A stretch of 64,000 nucleotides of DNA. Origin: Pseudomonas sp. GM18 (GTDB lineage Bacteria; Pseudomonadota; Gammaproteobacteria; Pseudomonadales; Pseudomonadaceae). The stretch lies in the NCBI RefSeq assembly GCF_000282195.1, contig NZ_AKJT01000075.1, forward strand, positions 62,001 to 126,000, given 5' to 3'. Positions 9,042 through 18,032 of this stretch are shown here, piece after piece (the stretch's first letter is position 1; each line of letters opens with the position of its first letter). The notes below the pieces were generated by a model. It saw nothing but the letters and a program-made list of their open reading frames with translations, was not told the DNA's origin and searched no databases. The translations under genes were made by a program, and so were the position numbers.

Positions 9042-11693
9042 ATGAGTGACTCCGGCCGCGCCGATGCGCTGTTAGCAGACCTGCCCCGCGATGGCCGTGG
9101 CCGGCTCAAGGTGTTCCTTGGCGCCGCCCCGGGCGTCGGCAAGACCTACGCCATGCTGCAAGCCGCCCACACTCAACTGCGCCAGGGCGTGAAAGTCCTG
9201 GCCGGGGTGGTTGAAACCCACGGTCGCGCGGAAACCGAAGCACTGCTTGCCGGTTTACCGCAGCAGCCGTTGGTGCGCTCGGAATACCGTGGCGTAATGC
9301 TCGAAGAAATGGACCTTGACGGCTTGCTCGCCGCCAAGCCGAAACTGGTGCTGGTCGATGAACTGGCCCACAGCAATGCCCCCGGCAGCCGTCACACCAA
9401 ACGCTGGCAAGACATCCAGGAATTGCTGGCCGCCGGCATCGACGTGTTCACCACGGTCAACGTCCAGCATCTGGAAAGCCTCAACGATCAGGTGCGCGGC
9501 ATCACCGGCGTACAGGTGCGCGAAACCCTGCCGGATTGGGTGTTGCAAGAAGCCTACGAACTGCTGCTGATCGACCTGCCACCGCGCGAGCTGCTGGAGC
9601 GACTGCGCGATGGCAAAGTCTACGTGCCGGAGCAGGCCCGGGCGGCCATCGATGCGTTCTTCACCCAGACCAACCTCACCGCTCTGCGCGAACTGGCGAT
9701 GCAAACCGCGGCCGCTCAGGTGGATGACGATCTGGCGCAGGGGTATCGCCAGTTGGGGCAAGCGGCGCCAGCGGTGCGCGGTCGCTTGCTGGTGGGCGTC
9801 GATGGCGATGCGCAGGCCGAGCGTCTGGTGCGTCACGCCAGTCGCGTCGCCCAGCGGCGGCATTTGCCGTGGAGCCTGGTGCATGTGGACAACGGCCGGG
9901 TGCGTGACGAGCAGTCGCGCATGCGTCTGCAAAACGCTCAGCAACTGGCTGAACGTCTCGGTGGCGAAGTGGTGTTGCTGCGTGCCGGTGAGGTGGCGAA
10001 AACCTTGATTCAGCACGCCGCTGAACGTCGTGCCAGCCTGGTGCTGGTGGGCCAGTCACGCCAGTGTTTGCGTCGGCGCTTGTTCGGTGGCGGTCTGGCG
10101 TCGCGTTTGCTGCGTGATGCTCGCGGCTTGGAAATCAACGTGCTCGACAGCGATCACGAACAGCATCAGCCACGTCAGCGTTCGGCGCAGTCATTGGTGT
10201 GGTTCGACTACGCCTTGGCGCTGGTGGCGACGGTGCTCGCCAGTGCCCTGGCCTGGGCGGTGTCGAGCGTCTTGCCGTTGCCCAACATTTCGTTGGTGTT
10301 CCTTGCGGCGGTATTGCTGGTGGCGGTGCGCAGCAGCCTTGGCCCGGCGCTGGCCTGTGCGGCGCTGTCGTTTCTGACCTATGACTTTCTGTTCATTCCA
10401 CCAAATTTCTCATTTGCCATCCAGCGCGAAGAAGACGTGCTGACCTTGCTGTTCTTCCTGCTGATGGCGGCCCTCACCGGCAACCTTGCGGCGCTGCAAC
10501 GACGACAATTACAAGCCTTGCGTGACACTCAGGAAGAGACCAGCGAACTGCTCGACCTGTCGCGCAAACTCACCGCCGCCACCGACCGTCAGGCCGTGGT
10601 CAGCGCCGCGGCCCAGCATCTCAACGGCTGGAACGACCTGAAACTGTGCCTGCTCAATCGCGATGGCCAGAGCGGCTGGAAAGTCGAAACCGGTGGGCCG
10701 CTGGAGTTTTCCGAAGCCGAGCGCGCCGCCGCCGATTGGGCCTGGCAACACGATCAACCGGCAGGAGCGGGCACCGGTACCTTGCCGTTCGGACGCTGGT
10801 GGTGGTGGCCGTTGTCGGTGGACGACGGGCCGCTGGCATTGCTCGGCGTGTGTGCCAAGGAAGGCCAGACCCTGAGCGGCCAGCGTCGGCGTTTGCTGAC
10901 CGCATTGAGCCAACCGCTGGCCCAGGCGTTGGCCCGGGCACAACTGGCCGATGACCTTGAGGCCGCGCGCTTGCATGGCGAAACCGAACAGTTGCGCAGC
11001 GCGCTGCTGGCGTCGGTGTCCCACGATTTGCGCACACCGCTGACCTCCATGCGCGGCAGCATCGACAGCCTGCTGGCACTGGGCGAGGCGATTCCGCTTG
11101 CGGACCGCCGCGAACTGCTCGAAGGCACCCGTGATGAAGCCGAACGGCTGGATCGCTACATCCAAAACCTGCTGGACATGACCCGCCTCGGCCACGGCGC
11201 CCTGAAGCTGGCGCGGGACTGGGTATCGTCGGCAGACATCGTCGGCAGTTCGCTCAATCGTCTGCGCGCGGTGCTGGCGTCGTTGCACGTCATTACCGAA
11301 GTGCCGGCCGAGCTGCCGCTGCTCTATGTTCATGCCGCGTTGATCGAGCAAGCACTGGTCAATGTGCTGGAAAACGCCGCGCGTTTCTCACCACCCCACG
11401 GACGTCTTGAATTGCGCGCCGGCGCCACTGACAACGAGCTGTTTTTTTCGGTGAGCGATGAGGGGCCGGGGATTCCGGAAGAGGAACGGGCGAAGGTTTT
11501 CGACATGTTCTACACCGCTGCTCGTGGCGATCGTGGCGGGCAGGGCACCGGGTTGGGGCTGGCGATCTGTCAGGGCATGGTCGGTGCCCATGGCGGGCGG
11601 ATCAGCGTCGCCGACGGCATCGAAGGGCGCGGCACCTGCATCACGCTGCACTTGCCGTTGCAGACTCAGCCGGGATTGGACAGTGAAGCCTGA
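9042..11693 (+). CDS. kdpD: KdpD, sensor histidine kinase for K+ limitation
   Basis: An 883-residue membrane sensor. Residues 22-230 form the KdpD domain with a Walker A motif GAAPGVGKT at 27-35; residues about 245-365 form a universal-stress-like domain; four membrane helices follow (about 385-480), then a GAF-like region, the phosphoacceptor in SVSHDLRTPLTSMRG (His about 661), and an ATPase domain with NVLENAARFS, DEGPGIP and GTGLGLAI. It phosphorylates KdpE. The ATG at 9042 is used because it matches the usual MSDSGRADALL start, and it lies 20 bp after the palindromic element. The frame extends back into that element but this is chance. Confidence 0.96.
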   Translation: MSDSGRADALLADLPRDGRGRLKVFLGAAPGVGKTYAMLQAAHTQLRQGVKVLAGVVETHGRAETEALLAGLPQQPLVRSEYRGVMLEEMDLDGLLAAKPKLVLVDELAHSNAPGSRHTKRWQDIQELLAAGIDVFTTVNVQHLESLNDQVRGITGVQVRETLPDWVLQEAYELLLIDLPPRELLERLRDGKVYVPEQARAAIDAFFTQTNLTALRELAMQTAAAQVDDDLAQGYRQLGQAAPAVRGRLLVGVDGDAQAERLVRHASRVAQRRHLPWSLVHVDNGRVRDEQSRMRLQNAQQLAERLGGEVVLLRAGEVAKTLIQHAAERRASLVLVGQSRQCLRRRLFGGGLASRLLRDARGLEINVLDSDHEQHQPRQRSAQSLVWFDYALALVATVLASALAWAVSSVLPLPNISLVFLAAVLLVAVRSSLGPALACAALSFLTYDFLFIPPNFSFAIQREEDVLTLLFFLLMAALTGNLAALQRRQLQALRDTQEETSELLDLSRKLTAATDRQAVVSAAAQHLNGWNDLKLCLLNRDGQSGWKVETGGPLEFSEAERAAADWAWQHDQPAGAGTGTLPFGRWWWWPLSVDDGPLALLGVCAKEGQTLSGQRRRLLTALSQPLAQALARAQLADDLEAARLHGETEQLRSALLASVSHDLRTPLTSMRGSIDSLLALGEAIPLADRRELLEGTRDEAERLDRYIQNLLDMTRLGHGALKLARDWVSSADIVGSSLNRLRAVLASLHVITEVPAELPLLYVHAALIEQALVNVLENAARFSPPHGRLELRAGATDNELFFSVSDEGPGIPEEERAKVFDMFYTAARGDRGGQGTGLGLAICQGMVGAHGGRISVADGIEGRGTCITLHLPLQTQPGLDSEA

Positions 11694-11741
11694 TCTCGCC
11701 TGCGCTACTCTCTTGCCACCTCTTTGTGTTGATGTGAATTC

Positions 11742-12437
11742 ATGAGCCAGACCGCGACCATTTTGGTCATCGACGACGAGCCGCAGATCCGCAAGTTCCT
11801 GCGCATCAGCCTCGCCTCCCAAGGCTACAAAGTGCTGGAGGCCGGCACCGGCACGGAAGGCCTGGCCCAGGCCGCATTGAACAAGCCCGACCTGTTGGTG
11901 CTCGATCTCGGCCTGCCGGACATGGACGGCCAGCAGGTGCTGCGCGAGTTTCGCGAGTGGTCGACGGTACCGGTGCTGGTGCTCTCGGTGCGCGCTAGCG
12001 AAGGGCAGAAAGTCCAGGCGCTGGATGGCGGCGCCAACGACTACGTGACCAAGCCGTTCGGCATTCAGGAGTTTCTCGCCAGGGTACGCGCCTTGCTGCG
12101 TCAGGCACCAACGGGTGAGGCCCAGGAAGCGGCGCTCAGTTTCGGTCCGCTCACCGTCGACCTGGCTTATCGCCGGGTGCTATTGGACGGCGCCGAAGTG
12201 GCGCTGACGCGTAAGGAATACGCGGTGCTGGCGCAATTGGCGCGGCACCCGGGACGGGTCATCACCCAGCAGCAATTGCTCAAGGACATCTGGGGGCCGA
12301 CTCATACCGAGGACAGTCACTATCTGCGGATAGTGGTCGGGCACTTGCGGCAGAAACTGGCGGATGATCCGACTCAGCCGCGGTTCATCGTCACCGAGGC
12401 GGGGGTGGGGTATCGGTTGATTGAATCGTTGAGTTAG
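11742..12437 (+). CDS. kdpE: KdpE, OmpR-type response regulator
   Basis: A 231-residue regulator with a receiver domain (residues 1-120; acidic pair IDDEPQ, phospho-Asp in LVLDLGLPDMDG, Lys in VTKPFG) and a C-terminal winged helix (about 130-228; LTRKEYAVLAQLARHPGRV, EDSHYLRIVVGHLRQKL). It activates kdpFABC when phosphorylated by KdpD. The gene starts 48 bp after kdpD and is co-directional, so kdpDE form a transcriptional pair. A candidate operator for it lies at 4324-4347. Confidence 0.96.
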   Translation: MSQTATILVIDDEPQIRKFLRISLASQGYKVLEAGTGTEGLAQAALNKPDLLVLDLGLPDMDGQQVLREFREWSTVPVLVLSVRASEGQKVQALDGGANDYVTKPFGIQEFLARVRALLRQAPTGEAQEAALSFGPLTVDLAYRRVLLDGAEVALTRKEYAVLAQLARHPGRVITQQQLLKDIWGPTHTEDSHYLRIVVGHLRQKLADDPTQPRFIVTEAGVGYRLIESLS

Positions 12438-12450
12438 GTGGTGTCTGCTT

Positions 12451-12562
12451 GATCGTTCCCACGCTCTGCGTGGGAATGCCGCCCTGGACGCTCTGCGTCC
12501 GCCGTTAAAAAGTGACGCGGAGCGTCACCGGATGCATTCCCACGCGGAGCGTGGGAACGATC
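12451..12562. repeat. Palindromic element with terminal inverted repeats, copy 2
   Basis: Same element as at 8912-9021: it begins GATCGTTCCCACGCTCTGCG and ends GTGGGAACGATC, 112 bp long. The right arm carries one change (GCGGAG for GCAGAG) and the centre differs (TTAAAAAGTGACGCGGAGCG). It fills the gap between the convergent kdpE and patatin genes. Confidence 0.85.
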
Positions 12563-12573
12563 GTCAGTACGCT

Positions 12574-13623
12574 TTACCGCCAATCCTCATTCCGCTCATT
12601 CTCATACCGATCCAGCGTATCGCGCGCAATCTCGCGCCCCAGCGCGATCAACTCCGGCGCCTTGTAGAACTCGAAAAAACGGCACACCCGCTTGGGCACG
12701 TTGATCAGGATATCCGGTGGATACCCGGCAATCTTGTACTGCGCCAATGAGGTTTGCATCACCTCGAAACTCTGGTTGATCAGGTCCAGCAAAGATGCCG
12801 GCCCGACGTTGTCGATGATGAACGACCCGGTAGCGGATTTCGGTGCGCCGTTGCTTTCCGGGGCGGCGGCCGGTTGCTGGGCTTGAGGCTCAGGGGATTC
12901 GATCCACGGGTTGATCTCGGCCGCCTCTGCCATTAGCGCTTCCTTTTCCAGCAGCAGCAATTGCTCCGCCTGTTTGCGGCGGAAGGGCAGTTTCGAGCCC
13001 AGCGAGTTGATCAGGCTGTCGAAGCGGGTCTTGAATGCCGCCGGGCGCTGGATCACCGGCAGTTGATAGTGACGCTGGTTGGTGGAGTTGAGGTTGACCG
13101 CGATGATCAGGTCGCAATGGCTCGACACCACCGGCACGATCGGCAACGGGTTGAGGATGCCGCCGTCCACCAGCATGCGATTGCCTTGCATCACGGGGGT
13201 GAACAGGCTGGGGATTGCCGCCGAGGCACGCATGGCCTGGTGCAGGCAGCCTTCCTGGAACCAGATTTCCTGCTGGTTGGTCAGGTCCGTGGCCACGGCC
13301 GTGTAGGGGATGCGCAGGTCTTCGATATTGATCTCGCCGACGATCTTGCGGATCTGCCCGAAGACCTTCTCCCCGCGAATCGCGCCCAGGCGGAAGCTGA
13401 CGTCCACCAGGCGCAACACGTCGAGGTAATCCAGGCTCTCGATCCAGTCGCGATAATCATCGAGTTTGCCGGCGGCATAGATCCCGCCGACCACCGCGCC
13501 CATGGAGCAACCGGCGATGCAGGCAATGTCGTAGCCACGCCGTTCGATCTCTTCAATGACGCCGATATGGGCGTAGCCCCGGGCGCCGCCCGAGCCCAAC
13601 ACCAGTGCGACACGCTTTTTCAT
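12574..13623 (-). CDS. Patatin-like phospholipase (RssA family)
   Basis: A 349-residue patatin-fold hydrolase. The oxyanion loop GSGGARGY is at residues 10-17, the nucleophile serine is Ser40 in GCSMG, and the Asp of the dyad is in LVDGGILNPLP. These enzymes cleave acyl esters of lipids. A C-terminal extension of about 100 residues beyond the catalytic domain contains a Gln/Pro-rich stretch (PEPQAQQPAAAPESNG) and a helical end. The start at 13623 matches the family start MKKRVALVLGSGG; sequence further upstream is unlike the family. No signal peptide. It converges on kdpE across a repeat and is likely a single-gene unit. Confidence 0.85.
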   Translation of the reverse strand: MKKRVALVLGSGGARGYAHIGVIEEIERRGYDIACIAGCSMGAVVGGIYAAGKLDDYRDWIESLDYLDVLRLVDVSFRLGAIRGEKVFGQIRKIVGEINIEDLRIPYTAVATDLTNQQEIWFQEGCLHQAMRASAAIPSLFTPVMQGNRMLVDGGILNPLPIVPVVSSHCDLIIAVNLNSTNQRHYQLPVIQRPAAFKTRFDSLINSLGSKLPFRRKQAEQLLLLEKEALMAEAAEINPWIESPEPQAQQPAAAPESNGAPKSATGSFIIDNVGPASLLDLINQSFEVMQTSLAQYKIAGYPPDILINVPKRVCRFFEFYKAPELIALGREIARDTLDRYENERNEDWR

Positions 13624-13842
13624 GAATCGACCTCTCTGACAAGGTTCAACAATGCACCCATCGAGGGGCACGCTTCAATCGCTATGGTCGTTCGACGGGA
13701 GAGGGCGTCGTTTTTTGACACTCAAGTAAGGCGAGTGGGTATCCTCGCGAGCGCTATAGTTTCCACTGCGGGTCCAAGGCACTTTTCACGCGCCAGAGCG
13801 GTCTTACCTGCACGACTGTCTACTATCTTTGAGGTGTGAGTA

Positions 13843-14121
13843 ATGAAAGCCTGGATTTGTGTGCCTTTGATTGCGTTGGCGCTTGCCGGTTGTGCCGGTA
13901 AAACCGCTTACCGTGACAGCTGCGGTAGCCAGCTCGACGCCGCCTGGCACGAACTGGATCTGGCCAAGGCCGAGGGTTTCGCCGGGACTGTCAGCTACTC
14001 CAAGGCGCTGTCGTTGTTGACCGGTGCCAAGACCCAGCAACAATTCGAAGCGTTCGAGGGTTGCGCCAGGAAGGCCGAGAAGGCGCGCTTCTACATTCGT
14101 GAGTCCCGCGCCGGCCGTTGA
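13843..14121 (+). CDS. Small lipoprotein of unknown function
   Basis: A 92-residue protein with a signal peptide MKAWICVPLIALALAG and a lipobox LAGC (Cys17), so it should be exported, acylated and anchored in a membrane; the residue after Cys is Ala, which favours the outer membrane. The mature part is short, Lys/Ala-rich and probably helical, with two further cysteines (DSCGSQ and EGCARK) that could form a disulfide. About 46 bp downstream begins the CHAD gene in the same direction. I do not recognise a named family. Confidence 0.75.
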   Translation: MKAWICVPLIALALAGCAGKTAYRDSCGSQLDAAWHELDLAKAEGFAGTVSYSKALSLLTGAKTQQQFEAFEGCARKAEKARFYIRESRAGR

Positions 14122-14167
14122 GGCATGATGGAGCGTACTCAGGGTAATTCGATTCAGGGAGTACGCG

Positions 14168-14935
14168 ATGTCTGCCGTGGTTGATCGGTTGGTGGCTCAA
14201 GTATTGGGCCTGGAAGTCCGTTTGCTGGCCTGTCAGGCACGCTTGAGTGCCCGCACCGATCCGGAAGCGCTGCACGATCTGCGTACCTCCGTGCGCCGAT
14301 TGCGCAGCCTGCTGCGGCCCTTGCGTGGTTTGCCCGGGGTCGAACAGCTGGAAGCAGCGTCGTCCCGGGTCGGCCAACTGACCACGCCGTTGCGTGATCG
14401 TGAAGTGCTGGCGGCGTACTTGCTCCAGCACAATCAACCCGAGGCCGCGCACCGGCGCATGGCGCAGATGGCTGAGGCTTATCCAGCCGTGGCGATGAGC
14501 CCGGAGCTGACGCAGTTGCTGATGATCCTCGACGCCTTTCCGCGTTTTCTGCGGGCTTCCCAGCGCCAGGGTTTACTCAAGGGCTTGCGCCAGCGCATCG
14601 AAAAACGCCTGGCCAAACAATGGAAGAAACTCGACCAGGCCCTGCACGATCCCGCCCATGACCGCCATCGTCTGCGCCTGCTGATCAAGCGTGCGCGTTA
14701 TGGCATCGAAGCTTATCCCGAACTGGATCGTTTGCCGGAAGCGGCCATGCCCAGGCTGAAATCGGCTCAGGCTGCCTTGGGCGATTGGCACGACAGCTGG
14801 CAATGGCTGGCCCGCGCCAAGGAAGAGTCCGATTTGCAGCCATGTGTCGCGGTCTGGGAAACCACCATGGCCCAGGCCGAAGCGCGCGCCGACCGCGTCC
14901 TCGACAAACTCAGCGCCGCCTGCTTCAAATCCTGA
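14168..14935 (+). CDS. CHAD domain protein
   Basis: A 255-residue, helix-rich, Arg/His-rich protein. The CHAD signature is visible: RTDPEALHDLRTSVRRLRSL near residues 35-55 with conserved basic residues, and a repeat of it near HDRHRLRLLIKRARYGIEAY. CHAD domains bind inorganic polyphosphate through such basic surfaces. There is no fused CYTH triphosphatase domain, so it is a stand-alone form. It follows the small lipoprotein gene by 46 bp. Confidence 0.8.
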   Translation: MSAVVDRLVAQVLGLEVRLLACQARLSARTDPEALHDLRTSVRRLRSLLRPLRGLPGVEQLEAASSRVGQLTTPLRDREVLAAYLLQHNQPEAAHRRMAQMAEAYPAVAMSPELTQLLMILDAFPRFLRASQRQGLLKGLRQRIEKRLAKQWKKLDQALHDPAHDRHRLRLLIKRARYGIEAYPELDRLPEAAMPRLKSAQAALGDWHDSWQWLARAKEESDLQPCVAVWETTMAQAEARADRVLDKLSAACFKS

Positions 14936-15040
14936 ACCCATCCGGCCTATCTGTCGGGCTCTTTGGCCGGAATAAGCGCTGTGCCGGCCTTGCCGGCTGG
15001 TTAAGATCGCTCCATCCATTTCCCAGTCTCTGAGGTTCCC

Positions 15041-15838
15041 ATGCGCTTTTCCGATCTGCTCGACGCTGTTCGCAGCCAGCCGCAGGAAGTGTCTATTCCG
15101 CCCGAATGGGGCCAGGGACGGGCGAGTTTTGGTGGTCTGATAGCTGCCTTGCAATACGAAGCCATGCGCGCAAAAGTCCCGGCGGATCGTCCGGTACGCT
15201 CGCTGGCAATCACCTTTGTCGGCCCGGTCGAACCCGATGTGCCGGTCAGTTTTGAAGTCGACGTATTGCGCGAAGGCAAAGCCGTCAGCCAGGTGCTGGG
15301 CCGGGCGATGCAGAAGGGGCAAGTGGTGACGTTGGTCCAGGGCAGCTTCGGCGCTTCGCGACCTTCCGAAGTGGTGGTCACGGCCAACCCGGCTCCCGAG
15401 ATGAAGCACTGGGACGATTGTCAGGAACTGCCGTACATCAAAGGCGTGACTCCGGAATTCATGCGTTACCTGGCCATGCGCTGGAGTGTCGGTGGCATGC
15501 CGTTCACCGGTAACAAATCGCGGGACATGGGTGGTTGGGTGCGCCTGCGTGGGGATGGGGAGGGCGAGGCGGTCAGCGAAGCCCATATCCTGGCGCTGGT
15601 CGATGCCTGGCCGCCGTCCTTGTTGTCGCATCTGAAGAAACCGGCGGCAGGCAGCACGCTCACCTGGACTATCGAATTCGTCCAGCCGTTGCTGGCGTTG
15701 AGCACGCTGGACTGGTGCAAGTACCTGGTGGACATCGAGCATGCCGCTGACGGCTACGGACACGCCGCCGCCAATCTGTGGAGCGAAGACGGTCAGTTGA
15801 TCGCCATGAGTCGGCAGACCGTCACGATTTTCGCCTGA
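15041..15838 (+). CDS. Acyl-CoA thioesterase-like, double hot-dog protein
   Basis: A 265-residue cytosolic protein with the layout of TesB-type thioesterases: two hot-dog halves. The first half shows the N-terminal motif QGRASFGGLIAALQYEAM and SLAITFVGPVEPDVPV; the second has ALVDAWPPSLLS and LDWCKYLVDIEHAADGYGHA. Members hydrolyse acyl-CoA. Substrate length cannot be told. Its TGA lies inside TGATCA, which also supplies the stop of the convergent Mpo1-like gene. Confidence 0.8.
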   Translation: MRFSDLLDAVRSQPQEVSIPPEWGQGRASFGGLIAALQYEAMRAKVPADRPVRSLAITFVGPVEPDVPVSFEVDVLREGKAVSQVLGRAMQKGQVVTLVQGSFGASRPSEVVVTANPAPEMKHWDDCQELPYIKGVTPEFMRYLAMRWSVGGMPFTGNKSRDMGGWVRLRGDGEGEAVSEAHILALVDAWPPSLLSHLKKPAAGSTLTWTIEFVQPLLALSTLDWCKYLVDIEHAADGYGHAAANLWSEDGQLIAMSRQTVTIFA

Positions 15839-16207
15839 TCAGCGACGGCGACGGTGGCGCTCATGCCAGGCGCGCCACCAGCCGCCACTGAAGAAAAATC
15901 GGGGGAAGGTCAGGAACTGCTCGACCAGCAAGCGTGATACCGCGTCTTTGCGATTACTGAACGGCTCGGAGGCTTGCGCCTCCAGGCTATGACCGTGGCG
16001 CTGCAGGCCCAGGGCGGCAATCAGGCCGATAACGCCAATCGCGAAGCTCGCCAGATCCAGGCTGAACACCCCCGAGACCATCAGCAAAAACGCCACGATG
16101 AACAGCGGCACGGCAATCAGGTGCAACACCAGATTGGTCGGGTGCTGGTGATTGTGCGGGTACAGGCGCCATTGCCAGGCGGGAAGGTTGGGGTGACGTT
16201 TGCCCAT
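15839..16207 (-). CDS. Mpo1-like (DUF962) membrane protein
   Basis: A 122-residue protein with two or more membrane helices (LVLHLIAVPLFIVAFLLMVS and DLASFAIGVIGLIAALGLQ) and the conserved His-rich start YPHNHQHPTNLVLH of the DUF962/Mpo1 family. Yeast Mpo1 is an iron dioxygenase of fatty-acid alpha-oxidation; the bacterial role is not settled. AAGGAT upstream of 16207 supports the start over an earlier ATG at 16243. It abuts the convergent thioesterase gene with no gap. Confidence 0.75.
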   Translation of the reverse strand: MGKRHPNLPAWQWRLYPHNHQHPTNLVLHLIAVPLFIVAFLLMVSGVFSLDLASFAIGVIGLIAALGLQRHGHSLEAQASEPFSNRKDAVSRLLVEQFLTFPRFFFSGGWWRAWHERHRRRR

Positions 16208-16333
16208 GATGCTTATCCTTGGTTCGTTGAGGCTCATGAACAAAGAATAGGTCGGGCGAAAGCCGTCGGCGAATCAAGGCTGGCTATCGGCGCGATAGGT
16301 GTAATGGTCAGGATCGATGTTGCTCGGTCTGAC

Positions 16334-16360
16334 GCCATCGCGGGCTTGCCCGCGATGGGG
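16334..16360. repeat. REP half-element
   Basis: Short palindrome CCATCGCGGG-CTTGCCCGCGATGG between the Mpo1-like gene and the end of the chemoreceptor gene. It has the GCGGGC-TTGCCCGC core of Pseudomonas REP sequences. Confidence 0.6.
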
Positions 16361-16363
16361 CCG

Positions 16364-17845
16364 TCACAGTTTCAGTTGCCCGATAGCCTTGCTCAATTCC
16401 CCGGCCAACATCGCCAATTCATTGCTGGTAATCGCCGAGTTCACGGTCTGCTTCACGGTGTTCTCGGTCACGTCGCGAATGCTCACCACCGCTCGATTCA
16501 TCTCCTCCGCCACATGACTCTGCTGCTCGGCCGCCACCGCGATCTGCGTATTGCTTTCACGCATCTGCGCCACCGCACCGGTGATTTCGGCCAGGGCCAC
16601 ACTGGCTTCCTGGGCCTGTTGCATGCAGTCGTCCGCCTTGTATGAACTTTCCTGCATGAAATCCACCGCGTCCCGAGTCCCGGCCTGCAGTGCTGAAACC
16701 ATGGTGGTGATCTCGTCGGTGGACGTCTGGACCCGTTTGGCCAGGTTGCGCACTTCATCGGCGACCACCGCAAACCCTCGGCCCATTTCACCGGCCCGGG
16801 CCGCTTCGATGGCCGCGTTCAGGGCCAGCAGGTTGGTTTGTTCAGCGATGCTGTGAATCACACTGACCACGCCGTTGATCTTCTGGCTGTCCTCGGCCAG
16901 GCGCTGAATCATCTCGGCCGTTTGCTGCACGCCGGTGGACAATCCGCCAATCGATTTCTGTACCCGAGCCACCACTTCCTGACCGCTGCCGGCCAGGGTG
17001 TCGGCTGTTTGCGAGAGGTCGCGGGTGGCGCCGGCGTGTTGGGCGATGTGATGGACCGTGGCGGTCATTTCGTTGATCGCCGTGGCGGCCTGATCGGTTT
17101 CACTTTGCTGGCCGAGCATGCCGTGGCGCACCTCATTCATGCTGGTAGCCAGCCGCGCGGCGCCGACGTCCAGTTGCCGGGCGGTGCTGGCGACAGTGTT
17201 GACCACCCGCTGGTAGCCGGCCTGCATGGCATTGAAGGCATTGGCCATCTGCCCGACTTCGTCCTTACAGGCCAGTGGCACACGGGCCGACAGATCACCG
17301 CTTTTCTCGACGTGGAGCATCACGTCTTTCAAGGTGTTGAGCTGGCTGAGCAGGAAGCGGATCAACAGTTGCGACGCGCCGAGCATCGCCAGCATCAGGA
17401 TGAACACCGCTACCGCGTAGTGAGTGAAGCGCTCGCCGAACACCTGGCTCAGGCTCGGGCCGTAGGCAACAACCGCGACCTGTTGACCGTCGGGACGAGT
17501 GAACACCTCGGCACCCATCAACGGATTTTCCCCGAACAGCGGCATGGCATTGATCTCGACCCACCCGAGGGTATCGGTCAGTTCCAGAAGCGGTTGCCCG
17601 TTCAGTAAAGGCGCCTGCCCACGATTGAAGGTCAGCAGGTTGTCGGCCTTGGGCAGCGGCTGCCCGACAGGCCAGGCGTTGAGCAATCGTGCCTGGACCT
17701 GGGCCGAGACTTGGGCGGCGTGACTGCGGGCCTGCTGTTCGAGTTGCACGGCATACAGCACCAGCAACAGGGTGGTGACAAAGGCGACGGCGTTGACCGC
17801 CCAGAATTTGTATTTCAGCGAGATATTGCTAAGCCAGGCACCCAT
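16364..17845 (-). CDS. Methyl-accepting chemotaxis protein
   Basis: A 493-residue chemoreceptor. A first membrane helix is at about 12-32 (WAVNAVAFVTTLLLVLYAVQ), a periplasmic domain of about 125 residues follows, then a second helix near 160-180 (YAVAVFILMLAMLGASQLLI), a HAMP domain, and the cytosolic signalling hairpin with the tip EQTNLLALNAAIEAARAGE. The ligand domain is small and of unassigned type. I chose the ATG at 17845; the frame runs on to a TTG at 17881. No cheB/cheR or other chemotaxis genes are nearby. Confidence 0.92.
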   Translation of the reverse strand: MGAWLSNISLKYKFWAVNAVAFVTTLLLVLYAVQLEQQARSHAAQVSAQVQARLLNAWPVGQPLPKADNLLTFNRGQAPLLNGQPLLELTDTLGWVEINAMPLFGENPLMGAEVFTRPDGQQVAVVAYGPSLSQVFGERFTHYAVAVFILMLAMLGASQLLIRFLLSQLNTLKDVMLHVEKSGDLSARVPLACKDEVGQMANAFNAMQAGYQRVVNTVASTARQLDVGAARLATSMNEVRHGMLGQQSETDQAATAINEMTATVHHIAQHAGATRDLSQTADTLAGSGQEVVARVQKSIGGLSTGVQQTAEMIQRLAEDSQKINGVVSVIHSIAEQTNLLALNAAIEAARAGEMGRGFAVVADEVRNLAKRVQTSTDEITTMVSALQAGTRDAVDFMQESSYKADDCMQQAQEASVALAEITGAVAQMRESNTQIAVAAEQQSHVAEEMNRAVVSIRDVTENTVKQTVNSAITSNELAMLAGELSKAIGQLKL

Positions 17846-17951
17846 GGAGGTCTTCTCTGATAGCGGAAACAGTTTTGGCAAGGTGCCAGCATTGTGCTGC
17901 TACTCAGGGGGACTGAGTTTGATGTGGGTCAACAGATTATGTGCTGCATGA

Positions 17952-18025
17952 AAAAAATCGCAGCCTGCGGCAGCTCCTACGCCGATCGCGGTCCTCTGTA
18001 GGAGCTGCCGAAGGCTGCGATCTTT
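17952..18025. repeat. REP doublet (REPIN-like)
   Basis: Inverted arms ATCGCAGCCTGCGGCAGCTC (17957-17976) and its near-complement ending GGCTGCGAT (18022), each reading into CTCCTAC / GTAGGAG at the inside. This is the paired-REP arrangement typical of fluorescent pseudomonads. It sits between tatD and the chemoreceptor gene. Confidence 0.75.
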
Positions 18026-18032
18026 TCAGGCA

